21,992 nucleotides of DNA from a bacterium. GTDB taxonomy: Bacteria > BMS3Abin14. This document shows, piece by piece, positions 1 through 6,424 of this stretch; position 1 is the stretch's first letter; each line of letters begins with the position of its first letter. Made by a program: the position numbers and the translations under genes. Where the stretch lies: positions 1-21,992 of the forward strand of contig JARGFV010000038.1 of NCBI GenBank assembly GCA_029210545.1. Reading direction: 5' to 3'. The notes beneath the pieces were generated by a model, which saw only the letters and a program-made list of their open reading frames with translations, ran no database searches and had not been told where the DNA came from.

Positions 1-71
1 TGAGGGAACCGAAAACCACGCTTTTCGGTTCCCGTTGAGCCAAAGTCTCGCACAGACTTTGGTGATTATCA
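1..71 (+). repeat. Two-hairpin repeat module, copy 1
   Basis: Two consecutive perfect hairpins are visible. Hairpin A pairs 4-15 with 22-33 (12 bp) around the loop CCACGC. Hairpin B pairs 40-48 with 54-62 (9 bp) around CGCAC. The module ends in GATTATCA. The next module downstream (81-157) has the same architecture and the same loop A, but different stem bases that still pair, so this is a conserved structure rather than a chance palindrome. The function is unknown. It may be a REP/BIME-like element, and it could also act as an RNA structure in the thiM leader. Confidence 0.7.
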
Positions 72-80
72 GCAGTCCCC

Positions 81-157
81 GTGAGGAAAGGGAAAACCAC
101 GCTTTTCCCTTTCCGTGGAGCGAAAAGTCCTGGATTGGACTTTTTGCGACCCTATCA
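81..157 (+). repeat. Two-hairpin repeat module, copy 2 (thiM leader)
   Basis: Hairpin A pairs 85-96 with 103-114 (12 bp) around the same CCACGC loop as copy 1. Hairpin B pairs 120-130 with 137-147 (11 bp with one G-U pair) around TGGATT. The 21 bases at 137-157, containing GGACTTTTTGCGACCC, recur exactly at the start of the katG remnant and nearly exactly upstream of otsA. The module ends 16 bases before the thiM start codon, so it would lie in the thi operon 5' leader if the promoter is farther upstream. Confidence 0.75.
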
Positions 158-173
158 CTGTTGAGGAGGTAAC

Positions 174-980
174 ATGAGTAACTGGAAAACCGAATACATG
201 AAACTCGACGCAATGATCCGCGAAAAGCGTCCCATGATCCACCACATCACCAACTACGTGGTCATGAACGTCACCGCCAACGTGACCCTGGCTATGGGGG
301 CGTCCCCGGTCATGGCCCACGCCAACGAGGAGGTGGAGGAGATGGTGGCCTTTGCCTCTGCCCACGTCCTGAACCCCGGGACCCTTTCGCCCCATTGGAT
401 CACTGCCATGCTGAGTTCCGGGAAAAAGGCCAAAGAGCTGGGAATTCCGATCATCCTGGACCCCGTGGGCGCCGGGGCCACCAAATTTCGCACCGAGACC
501 TGCCTGAAGATCCTGGAAGAGGTCCGGCCCGATGTCATCAGGGGCAACATGGCCGAGGTCATGATCCTGGCAGGAGAAGAGGCCCGGATCCAGGGGGTGG
601 ACTCCATGGAGACAGGGGAGGCGCCTTTGGAGGCTTTCAAGGCCCTCGCCCGACAAACGGGCGCCGTCATCTGCGTCACGGGCCCTGTGGACCACGTCAC
701 CGACGGCGAAACAGCGTACCGGATCGATAACGGACACCCCATGATGGGTAACGTCACCGGGACGGGTTGTTCCTCAACAACTGCAGTGGCGGTCTACTGC
801 GCCGCCGGAGGGGCGAACGCCCGGTCGTGCGCCCTGGGGCTTGCCGTCTTCGGCGCCTGCGGCGAACTGGCCGCCGACCAGAGCACCGGGCCCGGCTCCT
901 TCCAGGTGGCCATCCTGGACGCGCTTTACAATGCCCCGGGAATGGATGTGGGGGGGCGCCTCCGCATTAACGAGCTATAG
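174..980 (+). CDS. thiM: Hydroxyethylthiazole kinase ThiM
   Basis: Phosphorylates 4-methyl-5-(2-hydroxyethyl)thiazole with ATP, the thiazole salvage step of thiamine synthesis, in the cytosol. The 268-residue protein has the usual family length. Visible family features are the N-terminal HHITNYV block (residues 23-29), LNPGTLS, the ILDPVGAGAT segment, VIRGNMAEVMILAGEE, and the GTGCSS motif (GTGC at 196-199) that forms the ribokinase-like anion hole with the catalytic cysteine. The ATG at 174 is preceded by a strong Shine-Dalgarno, GAGGAGGT at 163-170, the only strong one in this operon. It is the first gene of thiM-thiE-thiL-thiD. No TPP riboswitch core is recognisable in the 173 bases upstream within the window; two repeat modules occupy that space instead. 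Identification is confident. Confidence 0.96.
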   Translation: MSNWKTEYMKLDAMIREKRPMIHHITNYVVMNVTANVTLAMGASPVMAHANEEVEEMVAFASAHVLNPGTLSPHWITAMLSSGKKAKELGIPIILDPVGAGATKFRTETCLKILEEVRPDVIRGNMAEVMILAGEEARIQGVDSMETGEAPLEAFKALARQTGAVICVTGPVDHVTDGETAYRIDNGHPMMGNVTGTGCSSTTAVAVYCAAGGANARSCALGLAVFGACGELAADQSTGPGSFQVAILDALYNAPGMDVGGRLRINEL

Positions 981-1049
981 TACTCTGTACCCAGTAGTCA
1001 GAAATCAGATAAGTTCGTACTTGATCTGGCTACTGTCTACTGACTTCTT
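980..1049. repeat. Heptamer-phased tract with inverted copy (thiM-thiE spacer)
   Basis: The spacer reads as consecutive 7-base units: GTACTCT, GTACCCA, GTAGTCA, GAAATCA, GATAAGT (980-1014). It then ends with CTACTGT, CTACTGA, CTTCTTA (1030-1050). The reverse complement of CTACTGA is a cyclic permutation of GTAGTCA, so the same word recurs in inverted orientation. No Shine-Dalgarno for thiE is evident within it. Confidence 0.6.
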
Positions 1050-1050
1050 A

Positions 1051-1704
1051 ATGGATACCATGAAAGCAAAAGCACCTTTCGATCCATTACTGTACTTGGT
1101 GACCGACCCGGAGTTGTCCCTGGGGCGGTCGGAGGTCGAGGTCGTACGGCGGGCCGTCGCAGCCGGCGTCACCATGGTCCAGTACAGGGACAAGAACGCT
1201 TCGACCCGTGTTATGATCGAAAAGACTCGTTCCCTCGCTAAAATCTGCAGGGAAAGCGCAGTACCCCTCATTGTCAACGACAGGCTGGACGTGGCCCTCG
1301 CCGGAGGAGCCCATGGGGTTCACCTTGGCCAGGACGACATGGACCCCGGCGATTGCCATGAAATCGCCGGGACCGGGTTTATCATCGGCGTTTCTGTAAC
1401 AACCGTCGAAGAAGTGAGAAAAGCGGAAAAGGCGGGAGCCGATTACGTCGCCGCCAACGGAGTCTTCCCCACCGGGACCAAGACCGACCTGGGAGAACCG
1501 TTGGGGCTTACCGGCCTGGCCGAACTGGCCGCAGCGACCGACCTGCCCCTTATCGCCATCGGAGGGATCGACGACACCAACGCAGGGCAGATCATTGAGG
1601 CAGGGGGAACTGGAGTTGCACTGGTCTCATTCATCGTAGGGGCAGAAGATATAGAGGGAAGGTGTGGATTGATGTTATCTGCCCTGCATAGAGCTAAGAG
1701 CTAA
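1051..1704 (+). CDS. thiE: Thiamine-phosphate synthase ThiE
   Basis: Condenses HMP diphosphate with thiazole phosphate to give thiamine phosphate; cytosolic TIM barrel. The 217-residue product shows YLVTDPEL at the N-terminus, VQYRDK (a family VQxRxK pyrophosphate-binding motif), IVNDRLDVALAGGAHGVHLG, GVSVTTVEEVRKAEKAGADY, FPTGTKTD and PLIAIGGI. The usual G-x-G-P-x-FPT segment reads AANGVFPTGTK here, a mild deviation. The reading frame is open back to 841 inside thiM, but homology begins near 1051 (ATG), with a second ATG at 1060. Neither has a clear ribosome-binding site, so the exact start is uncertain. The last residues and stop codon fall in a GAGCTAA direct repeat. It is the second gene of the thi operon. 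Confidence 0.94.
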   Translation: MDTMKAKAPFDPLLYLVTDPELSLGRSEVEVVRRAVAAGVTMVQYRDKNASTRVMIEKTRSLAKICRESAVPLIVNDRLDVALAGGAHGVHLGQDDMDPGDCHEIAGTGFIIGVSVTTVEEVRKAEKAGADYVAANGVFPTGTKTDLGEPLGLTGLAELAAATDLPLIAIGGIDDTNAGQIIEAGGTGVALVSFIVGAEDIEGRCGLMLSALHRAKS

Positions 1705-1705
1705 G
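1691..1705. repeat. GAGCTAA heptamer duplication at thiE stop
   Basis: GAGCTAA occurs twice in tandem (1691-1704) plus one further base. It encodes the last codons and the TAA stop of thiE, and lies a few bases before the thiL start, where no good Shine-Dalgarno is seen. Confidence 0.5.
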
Positions 1706-1711
1706 TACATT

Positions 1712-2713
1712 ATGAAAATTTCGGACGTTGGTGAATTCAAACTCATCGAGATGATCGAGGCGAGGGCAGGCCTTCCGTCCTACCCGGTTGTCGTGGGGAT
1801 CGGCGACGACGCCGCCGTCCTGGACGTGGGTCCCCGTACCCAGGTGGTCACCACCACCGACATGCTGGTGGAGGGAGTCCACTTCGGCCGGGAAACCACA
1901 CCACCACGTGACCTGGGATATAAATCCCTTGCTGTCAACCTGAGCGACCTCGCGGCGATGGGGGCCTCTCCGGTCCAGTCGTTCCTTTCCATGGGCCTCA
2001 CCCCCGACACCCGGCTGGCCGATTTGGAGGCGTTCGTGGACGGATTTCTCGAGGCGGGGAAGGGGATCACACTGGCCGGGGGAGACACGGTCTCGTCGCC
2101 TTCCGGCTGGGTCATCAGCGTGACCGTCATGGGCCTTTCACCCTCCGGAAAGGTTCTGCGCCGGGACATGGCGAAAGCAGGGGAAAGGCTTTGGCTATGC
2201 GGCCCTGTGGGCGATGCGGCCGGTGGCCTTTCCATCCTCCTCGGGGAAACGAAGGCCGGGACACCGGAAGACTCGGATTTCCTTGTCAGGCGGCACAACC
2301 GCCCGGAACCAATGGTCCGCATGGGGAAGATCCTCCTGGAAACCGGGTTTTCCGCCTGCGCCATCGACGTCAGCGACGGACTGCTCCAGGACCTGGGTCA
2401 TATCTGCAGAAAAAGCCGGGTTGGCGCCGAGATCGAGACTGAAAAGCTGCCCCTGGGCAGACAACTCCTGGATCTTGCCGATGCCAACGGCAAAGATCCC
2501 CTTGACTGGGCCCTGGCGGGGGGGGAGGACTACAGCCTCCTTTTCACCGTGCCCCCTGAAAAGGAGGAAAAACTGGCCGCGCTGGTACAACGGGAGGAAC
2601 TCGATGCGGTTTCCATCGGACGCATCGTTCCGGTAACCGGCATCCGGGTCACCAGGGACGGCGAGCCGGTGGAAAGGGAAGGAAAACAGGGTTGGGATCA
2701 TTTCTCTCGTTAG
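1712..2713 (+). CDS. thiL: Thiamine-monophosphate kinase ThiL
   Basis: Uses ATP to phosphorylate thiamine phosphate to thiamine diphosphate, the active cofactor. The protein has 333 residues, the normal length, in the PurM/AIR-synthase-like fold. Visible motifs in order are GIGDDAAV (29-36), TTDMLVEGVHF (48-58), NLSDLAAMGASP (76-87), GGDTVSSP, a SDGLLQDLGH metal/substrate-binding motif near residue 219, and GGEDYSLLF near 273. The ATG at 1712 follows the thiE stop by 7 bases, so the two are probably translationally linked. The Shine-Dalgarno is weak. Its presence completes the salvage operon to TPP without a separate thiamine pyrophosphokinase. Confidence 0.96.
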   Translation: MKISDVGEFKLIEMIEARAGLPSYPVVVGIGDDAAVLDVGPRTQVVTTTDMLVEGVHFGRETTPPRDLGYKSLAVNLSDLAAMGASPVQSFLSMGLTPDTRLADLEAFVDGFLEAGKGITLAGGDTVSSPSGWVISVTVMGLSPSGKVLRRDMAKAGERLWLCGPVGDAAGGLSILLGETKAGTPEDSDFLVRRHNRPEPMVRMGKILLETGFSACAIDVSDGLLQDLGHICRKSRVGAEIETEKLPLGRQLLDLADANGKDPLDWALAGGEDYSLLFTVPPEKEEKLAALVQREELDAVSIGRIVPVTGIRVTRDGEPVEREGKQGWDHFSR

Positions 2714-2726
2714 CTTCGCTAACAGT

Positions 2727-2797
2727 GCGAAGAGCGAAGCGCAAAGCGCGAAGGAAATGAGGACTTCCCTTCGTACTTCGTTCTTCGTACTTCGCTC
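2727..2797. repeat. Paired heptamer tracts, direct then inverted (thiL-thiD spacer)
   Basis: Four consecutive heptamers GCGAAGA, GCGAAGC, GCAAAGC, GCGAAGG occupy 2727-2754. After 15 bases come TTCGTAC, TTCGTTC, TTCGTAC, TTCGCTC at 2770-2797. The last unit reversed is GAGCGAA, a cyclic permutation of GCGAAGA, so the second tract is an inverted version of the first. The outer arms 2731-2739 and 2790-2798 pair perfectly over 9 bp. thiD follows without a clear Shine-Dalgarno. Confidence 0.7.
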
Positions 2798-2818
2798 TCT
2801 GAAGCTGAGATCATCGTT

Positions 2819-3613
2819 ATGAAACCTATCTTATTGATCTCAGCTTCAGACAGCAGTTCTGCAGCAGGAATGCAGGTGGACCTGAGGGTGGCCCAGGAAC
2901 TGGGTTTCCCGGCCCGGTGCGCTGTTACGGCACTGACGGTCCAGGGTGACGCCGGAGTCATGCGTATCGACCCGGCCGATCCCGATGCCGTGGGATTGGC
3001 GATCCGGACGGCATTGAGCGATGAACCGGGTATCGCGGCCGTCAAGGTCGGCCTCGTTCCGGAGTCCCGCATCGTCTGGTCCATCGCCTCGGCCCTGTCG
3101 GAAGGGGCTGCCGGCATCCCCGTTGTCGTGGACCCTGTTATCCGGTCCACCTCCGGGTCACAGATGGCCGACAACCGGTCGGGCATCGCCTTATGTGACC
3201 GCATTGTCCCCCTTGGTGCTATTCTCACACCCAACAGGGATGAACTGGCAGCGCTATCCAAAGCGGCAGGGGCCGGCACCAATGAAAGGAAATTGCAGGC
3301 GATGGCCCTGATCGACATAGGGGCGGGCGCCATCCTGGTTACGGGCGGGGACAGCGGGGAGGATCCATGCGTGGATCTCCTTTTCAGCCGTAGCGGGGAT
3401 GAACCGGCCCGCTTTTCCCACCCCAGGGTAGGCGGTCAGACACCCCGCGGCACCGGATGCGCCCTTTCAACGGCGCTGGCAGCCTTCCTCGCAAGCGGCA
3501 TGGAACTGGAAGAAGCCGTGGGACGTGCCGTTGAATATGTCCATGGTAAGATCCAGCGATCGGTATTTATCGGAAAGCAGAGGATGTTGTTCGGGGGTGG
3601 GGGAAGGTTCTAG
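2819..3613 (+). CDS. thiD: Hydroxymethylpyrimidine/phosphomethylpyrimidine kinase ThiD
   Basis: Phosphorylates HMP and then HMP phosphate to HMP diphosphate, the pyrimidine substrate of ThiE. The 264-residue protein is full length for the ribokinase-fold ThiD family. Visible features are the ISASDSSSAAGMQVDL N-terminal substrate loop (residues 7-22), VDPV (104-107), LTPNRDEL (136-143), VTGGD, and the GTGC anion-hole/catalytic motif (211-214). In the first loop the usual glycines are partly replaced by Ser/Ala (SSSAAGMQ rather than SSGGAGIQ), a mild variation. It is the last gene of the thi operon. Its TAG stop lies inside a dispersed repeat shared with 15383-15425, so the repeat forms the gene boundary. 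Start at the ATG at 2819. Confidence 0.94.
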   Translation: MKPILLISASDSSSAAGMQVDLRVAQELGFPARCAVTALTVQGDAGVMRIDPADPDAVGLAIRTALSDEPGIAAVKVGLVPESRIVWSIASALSEGAAGIPVVVDPVIRSTSGSQMADNRSGIALCDRIVPLGAILTPNRDELAALSKAAGAGTNERKLQAMALIDIGAGAILVTGGDSGEDPCVDLLFSRSGDEPARFSHPRVGGQTPRGTGCALSTALAAFLASGMELEEAVGRAVEYVHGKIQRSVFIGKQRMLFGGGGRF

Positions 3614-3708
3614 CCCGCATTATTCATGATGCAAATGAAATGTACGCTAACAGTCCGGCAAACAGGGGTAAACGGGAATAGCATGAGAAACATCATGAAT
3701 TAAGCGGG
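3611..3708 (-). repeat. Dispersed CATTTGCATCATGAAT repeat with inverted arms
   Basis: Bases 3611-3654, read on the minus strand, match 15382-15425 on the plus strand over about 44 bases with few differences (shared core CATTTGCATCATGAATAA, then GCGGGCTA). A second partial copy in opposite orientation lies at 3691-3708. The two pair as imperfect arms (3617-3632 with 3691-3706). The repeat begins on the thiD stop codon. It may help terminate the thi transcript. Confidence 0.65.
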
Positions 3709-3710
3709 GT

Positions 3711-3858
3711 TGCCCGGATTTAGTCACGAGTGGAGTTTTTCGTTCAGGCAAGGCGACCGGGGAGTGAGCGCGGAGGCATATTCTGGTATGTCGCACAAGC
3801 AAACGACTCGGCAACGCCGCCTGAGCGGAAAAGAACCTCGTGAATAATCCAGGCTAGA
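3711..3858. repeat. ~145-base imperfect palindrome between thiD and glgP
   Basis: Outer arms 3712-3730 and 3837-3855 are near-complementary, including a perfect CACGAG/CTCGTG pair at 3725-3730 and 3837-3842. Inner arms TTTTTCGTTCAGGC (3736-3749) and GCCTGAGCGGAAAA pair with G-U wobbles. A small CATA/TATG palindrome sits near the centre. The element fills the gap between convergent thiD and glgP. It has the size and symmetry of a non-autonomous mobile palindrome (MITE-like), and could also serve as a bidirectional terminator. Confidence 0.6.
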
Positions 3859-3885
3859 TTCCAGACTCCTAGACTCTTAGACCCT
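3855..3885. repeat. Octamer-phased tract at the glgP 3' end
   Basis: The units TAGATTCC, AGACTCCT, AGACTCTT, AGACCCT follow each other with period 8. The TAG stop of glgP (3869-3871, minus strand) and its last few codons lie inside this tract, so the glgP C-terminal tail is written by the repeat. Confidence 0.5.
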
Positions 3886-5941
3886 GCCCCTTCGCCCTGC
3901 TCTTCCCCTCCACCTGCACCGTCTCGGGCTCAACCTTCCAGATGTCCCGGCAGTACTGGGCGATGGCCCTGTCCGAGGAAAAGGGAGCGATGCGGGCCAC
4001 GTTGAGGATGGACTTCCGGGACCAGCCGGGCCGGTCGTTGAAGGCCCGTTCCACGTCCGCCTGGCAGCGGATGTAGTCGGCAAAGTCCTCGAGGACCAGG
4101 AAAGGATCGTTCTCGAGGAGGGAACCGGTCAGCGGAAGGAACAGGGCGTTGTCGCCCGCGGAATACTCTCCGGAGGCGATAAGGTCCACCGCTTCCCGGA
4201 GCATCGGGTCCGACTGATAGTGGTCCCGGGGCCGGTAACCCGATCCCCTGAGATCCTCGACCTCCCCGGCGGTGAGACCGAAGAGAAAAAAGTTTTCCGG
4301 CCGGACCGCTTCCCTGATCTCCACGTTGGCCCCGTCGAGGGTGCCGATGGTGAGGGCCCCGTTTAACGCCAGCTTCATGTTTCCCGTTCCGGAAGCCTCC
4401 ATGCCGGCGGTCGAGATCTGCTGGGAGAGGTCGGCCGCCGGGAAGATGGGCATGGCGTTCTTCACGTTGTAATCGGGAAGGAACACAACCTTCAGCCGGT
4501 CTTTCGTTTCCGGATCGGCGTTCACCCTTTCGGCCACGGAATGGATGAGCTTGATGATGAGCTTGGCCATCCGGTATCCGGGGGCCGCCCTCCCCGAAAA
4601 GATCACCACCCGCGGCGGCGCCTGGTCGCCGGGATCCCGGCGAAGCCGCTGGTGGAGCGCCACGACGTGGAGGATGTTCAGGTGCTGGCGTTTGTACTCG
4701 TGGATCCGTTTGACGTGGACGTCGAAGAGGGCGTCCGGATCCACGACGATCCCCGTCCGGCGCAGGATCTCCCCGGCCAGGGCTTCCTTGCCGGCCCTCT
4801 TGACCGCCCTCCACTCCTCCTGGAAGGAAGGATCCGGGGCAAGGGGTTCGAGGCCCTCCAGCCTTGCCAGATCCGAAACGCAGCCGGGGCCCAGCACATT
4901 GTCCAGAAGGGCTGCCAGTGCGGGGTTGGCCACGGCCACGGCCGGGTGGGTGTCGTTGAGCTGCACCGCGTACTTGCCGGAGAAACCGCCGAGATCACTG
5001 CCGGTCTGCAGGAAGATCCGGATCATGTCCTGGAGGGAGCAGGAGACGAAGAAAAACTGTTGTTCGAGCCGCAGCCGCTTTCCCCGCATCGGTTCGTCGT
5101 TGGGGTACAGGATCTTCGTGATGTTCTCGGAGTCGATCTTGTCCTCCACCGCCCGCCAGTAGTCCCCCACGTTGAAGGCCTCGAAATCGAAGGATTCCGC
5201 TGCCTCGGCCTTCCACAGGCGCAGGAGGTTGGCCGTGTTGACCAGGTGCCCGGGAATATAGGTGTCGTAAGCGACCCCCTTGACGACATGGGCCGGGACC
5301 CAGCGGACCCGGTGGTTCCCGTTCCCGTCGGTGAACATCTCCGTGTATCCCTCGATGGGAACCTCGTGCTGGATCTCGGGCCGGGCGATCTCCCACGGGT
5401 TTCCCTTGCCCAGCCACTTGTCCGTCAGTTCCACCTGCCATCCGTCCCGGATGGCCTGGTCGAAGATGCCGAACTCGTACCGGATGCCGTAGCCGATGGC
5501 AGGGATCTGCAGGGTCGCCATGGACTCCATGAAGCAGGCCGCGAGCCGCCCGAGACCCCCGTTGCCGAGGCCCGGTTCCTCCTCCTGTTTGGCGATCCCG
5601 TCGAAGGAAAGACCCAGGTCGGCCATGGCCTGGCGGGCCTCGTCCAGCAGACCGAGGTTAAGAAGGTTCCGGGCGAGATGGGGGCCGGGGAGGTACTCGG
5701 CGGAGAGGTAGCAGGCGGTGCGGCAGCGTTGACGGTAATAGGTCTCGCCGGTGGCCATGCCGCGTCGATGGAGCCTGTCCCGGACCGTGAAGGCAAGGGC
5801 GAGATACCTGTCGTTGTCGGTGGCCACTTCGGGGAACCGCCCCAGGTGATTGTACAGTTTCTCGGTAAAGACCTTCCTGATCGCCTCAACGGTGTCCAAG
5901 GCGACGGGCGGCGGCGGTATGTTGACCCTGTTCCTTCCCAT
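3869..5941 (-). CDS. glgP: Glycogen/alpha-glucan phosphorylase with internal in-frame deletion
   Basis: GT35 family; normally releases glucose-1-phosphate from alpha-1,4-glucans using phosphate and pyridoxal phosphate, in the cytosol. Family landmarks are clear: ACYLSAEYLPG, GLGNGGLGRLAACFMESMAT (residues 125-143), IRYEFGIF, DGWQVE, ILYPNDEP, VQLNDTHPA (326-334), VKRIHEYKRQ (410-419), and EASGTGNMKLALNGAL with the PLP lysine at 523. The protein has 690 residues against about 820-840 for the family. Right after VQLNDTHPAVAV (residue ~337) it jumps to ANPALAALLDNV, which in homologues follows the NGVTPRRWLLQ region. About 130 residues are absent, including the TNHTLLPEALE and NGVTPRR segments that contact the glucose, so activity is doubtful. 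The ATG at 5941 has an excellent AAAGGAGG at 5949-5956. A TATAAT box lies at 5962-5967 on the same strand. Confidence 0.88.
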   Translation of the reverse strand: MGRNRVNIPPPPVALDTVEAIRKVFTEKLYNHLGRFPEVATDNDRYLALAFTVRDRLHRRGMATGETYYRQRCRTACYLSAEYLPGPHLARNLLNLGLLDEARQAMADLGLSFDGIAKQEEEPGLGNGGLGRLAACFMESMATLQIPAIGYGIRYEFGIFDQAIRDGWQVELTDKWLGKGNPWEIARPEIQHEVPIEGYTEMFTDGNGNHRVRWVPAHVVKGVAYDTYIPGHLVNTANLLRLWKAEAAESFDFEAFNVGDYWRAVEDKIDSENITKILYPNDEPMRGKRLRLEQQFFFVSCSLQDMIRIFLQTGSDLGGFSGKYAVQLNDTHPAVAVANPALAALLDNVLGPGCVSDLARLEGLEPLAPDPSFQEEWRAVKRAGKEALAGEILRRTGIVVDPDALFDVHVKRIHEYKRQHLNILHVVALHQRLRRDPGDQAPPRVVIFSGRAAPGYRMAKLIIKLIHSVAERVNADPETKDRLKVVFLPDYNVKNAMPIFPAADLSQQISTAGMEASGTGNMKLALNGALTIGTLDGANVEIREAVRPENFFLFGLTAGEVEDLRGSGYRPRDHYQSDPMLREAVDLIASGEYSAGDNALFLPLTGSLLENDPFLVLEDFADYIRCQADVERAFNDRPGWSRKSILNVARIAPFSSDRAIAQYCRDIWKVEPETVQVEGKSRAKGQGLRV

Positions 5942-5961
5942 GGCCGGCCTCCTTTACGGAC

Positions 5962-5967
5962 ATTATA
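5962..5967 (-). promoter_or_regulatory. Possible -10 box for glgP
   Basis: Read on the minus strand, this is a perfect TATAAT, 20 bases upstream of the glgP ATG. No convincing -35 is seen at 16-18 bases. The predicted start of transcription would leave a leader only just long enough to include the Shine-Dalgarno. Tentative. Confidence 0.3.
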
Positions 5968-6128
5968 GCCAAAGGACAGGAAGGAATGCCGCAAACAAGT
6001 GCACCGGCGCACTTACTACATCCGGGAGGCACCAGAAAATGGCGGTACTTAACGGGCCTCGGAATGACAGCCGCGGCAACAGGCTCCTGTTATCCTTTGC
6101 CATCTTCGCGTTCCCTGCCTGTCCTGCC

Positions 6129-6181
6129 TGCCCCGAGTCTGTCGAGGGGGCAAACCGGAGGCCCTGAGCCTTGCCGAAGGG
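6129..6181. repeat. Two short CCC-TGTCGA-GGG palindromes
   Basis: Two imperfect short palindromes, CCCCGAGTCTGTCGAGGGG and CCCTGAGCCTTGCCGAAGGG, lie 30 bases apart. Both belong to the CCTGAG-C-TGTCGAAGGG type of small dispersed repeat common in many bacterial spacers. They sit in the 483-base gap between glgP and the TRAP operon. The rest of that gap (about 5970-6130 and 6182-6236) shows nothing else I can name. Confidence 0.45.
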
Positions 6182-6236
6182 TGGAATGCGTCGCGGGTTG
6201 GATTACAGATCATCCGGCAATGGTAGTCATTGATTT

Positions 6237-6302
6237 GTGAGGAAAGGGAAAACGACGCTTTTCCCTTTCCCCGGGACATTAATGAGCCAGGAAAAGTCCC
6301 GG
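6237..6302 (+). repeat. Two-hairpin repeat module, copy 3 (altered second hairpin)
   Basis: Hairpin A is identical in both arms to that of copy 2 (6241-6252 with 6259-6270), with the loop CGACGC in place of CCACGC. The second hairpin keeps only the left-arm remnant GAAAAGTCC. A different pairing, CCGGGAC (6271-6277) with GTCCCGG (6296-6302), has taken over. The leading GTGAG is also conserved. It lies downstream of the TRAP permease gene. Confidence 0.6.
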
Positions 6303-6424
6303 CCAGCCGGTCCTCCAGCATGGCGCCCCAGTCGGTGGGATTGAGGGCACGGCTCACTTCCCGGATGCTTGCGAGGTCGACGTTGTCATCCTTTTCGTCG
6401 TTGCAGGTCTCAGAAACCGTGGGG
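6303..6424 (-). pseudogene. Possible coding remnant after dctQM
   Basis: On the minus strand, in a frame different from dctQM, bases 6424-6303 read as an uninterrupted protein-like stretch containing NDEKDDNVDLASIREVSRAL and NPTDWGAMLEDRLAG, with GC-rich third positions. No ATG or good ribosome-binding site starts it (only a GTG at 6357), and it runs straight into repeat copy 3. It could be the C-terminal remnant of a gene cut by the repeat, or a chance open frame. I do not recognise the family. Confidence 0.25.

Noticed and set aside
1-173. TPP riboswitch upstream of thiM
   Set aside because: No CUGAGA-type or ACCUGAUCUGG-like core is present. The segment is fully explained by two repeat hairpin modules. 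A riboswitch could still lie upstream of the window.
980-1050. CRISPR-like array in the heptamer tracts
   Set aside because: Units are 7 bases with no unique spacers of regular length, and no cas genes are present.
4541-5968. Long plus-strand open frame opposite glgP
   Set aside because: It is the antisense shadow of a clearly homologous phosphorylase; its sequence has no family features.
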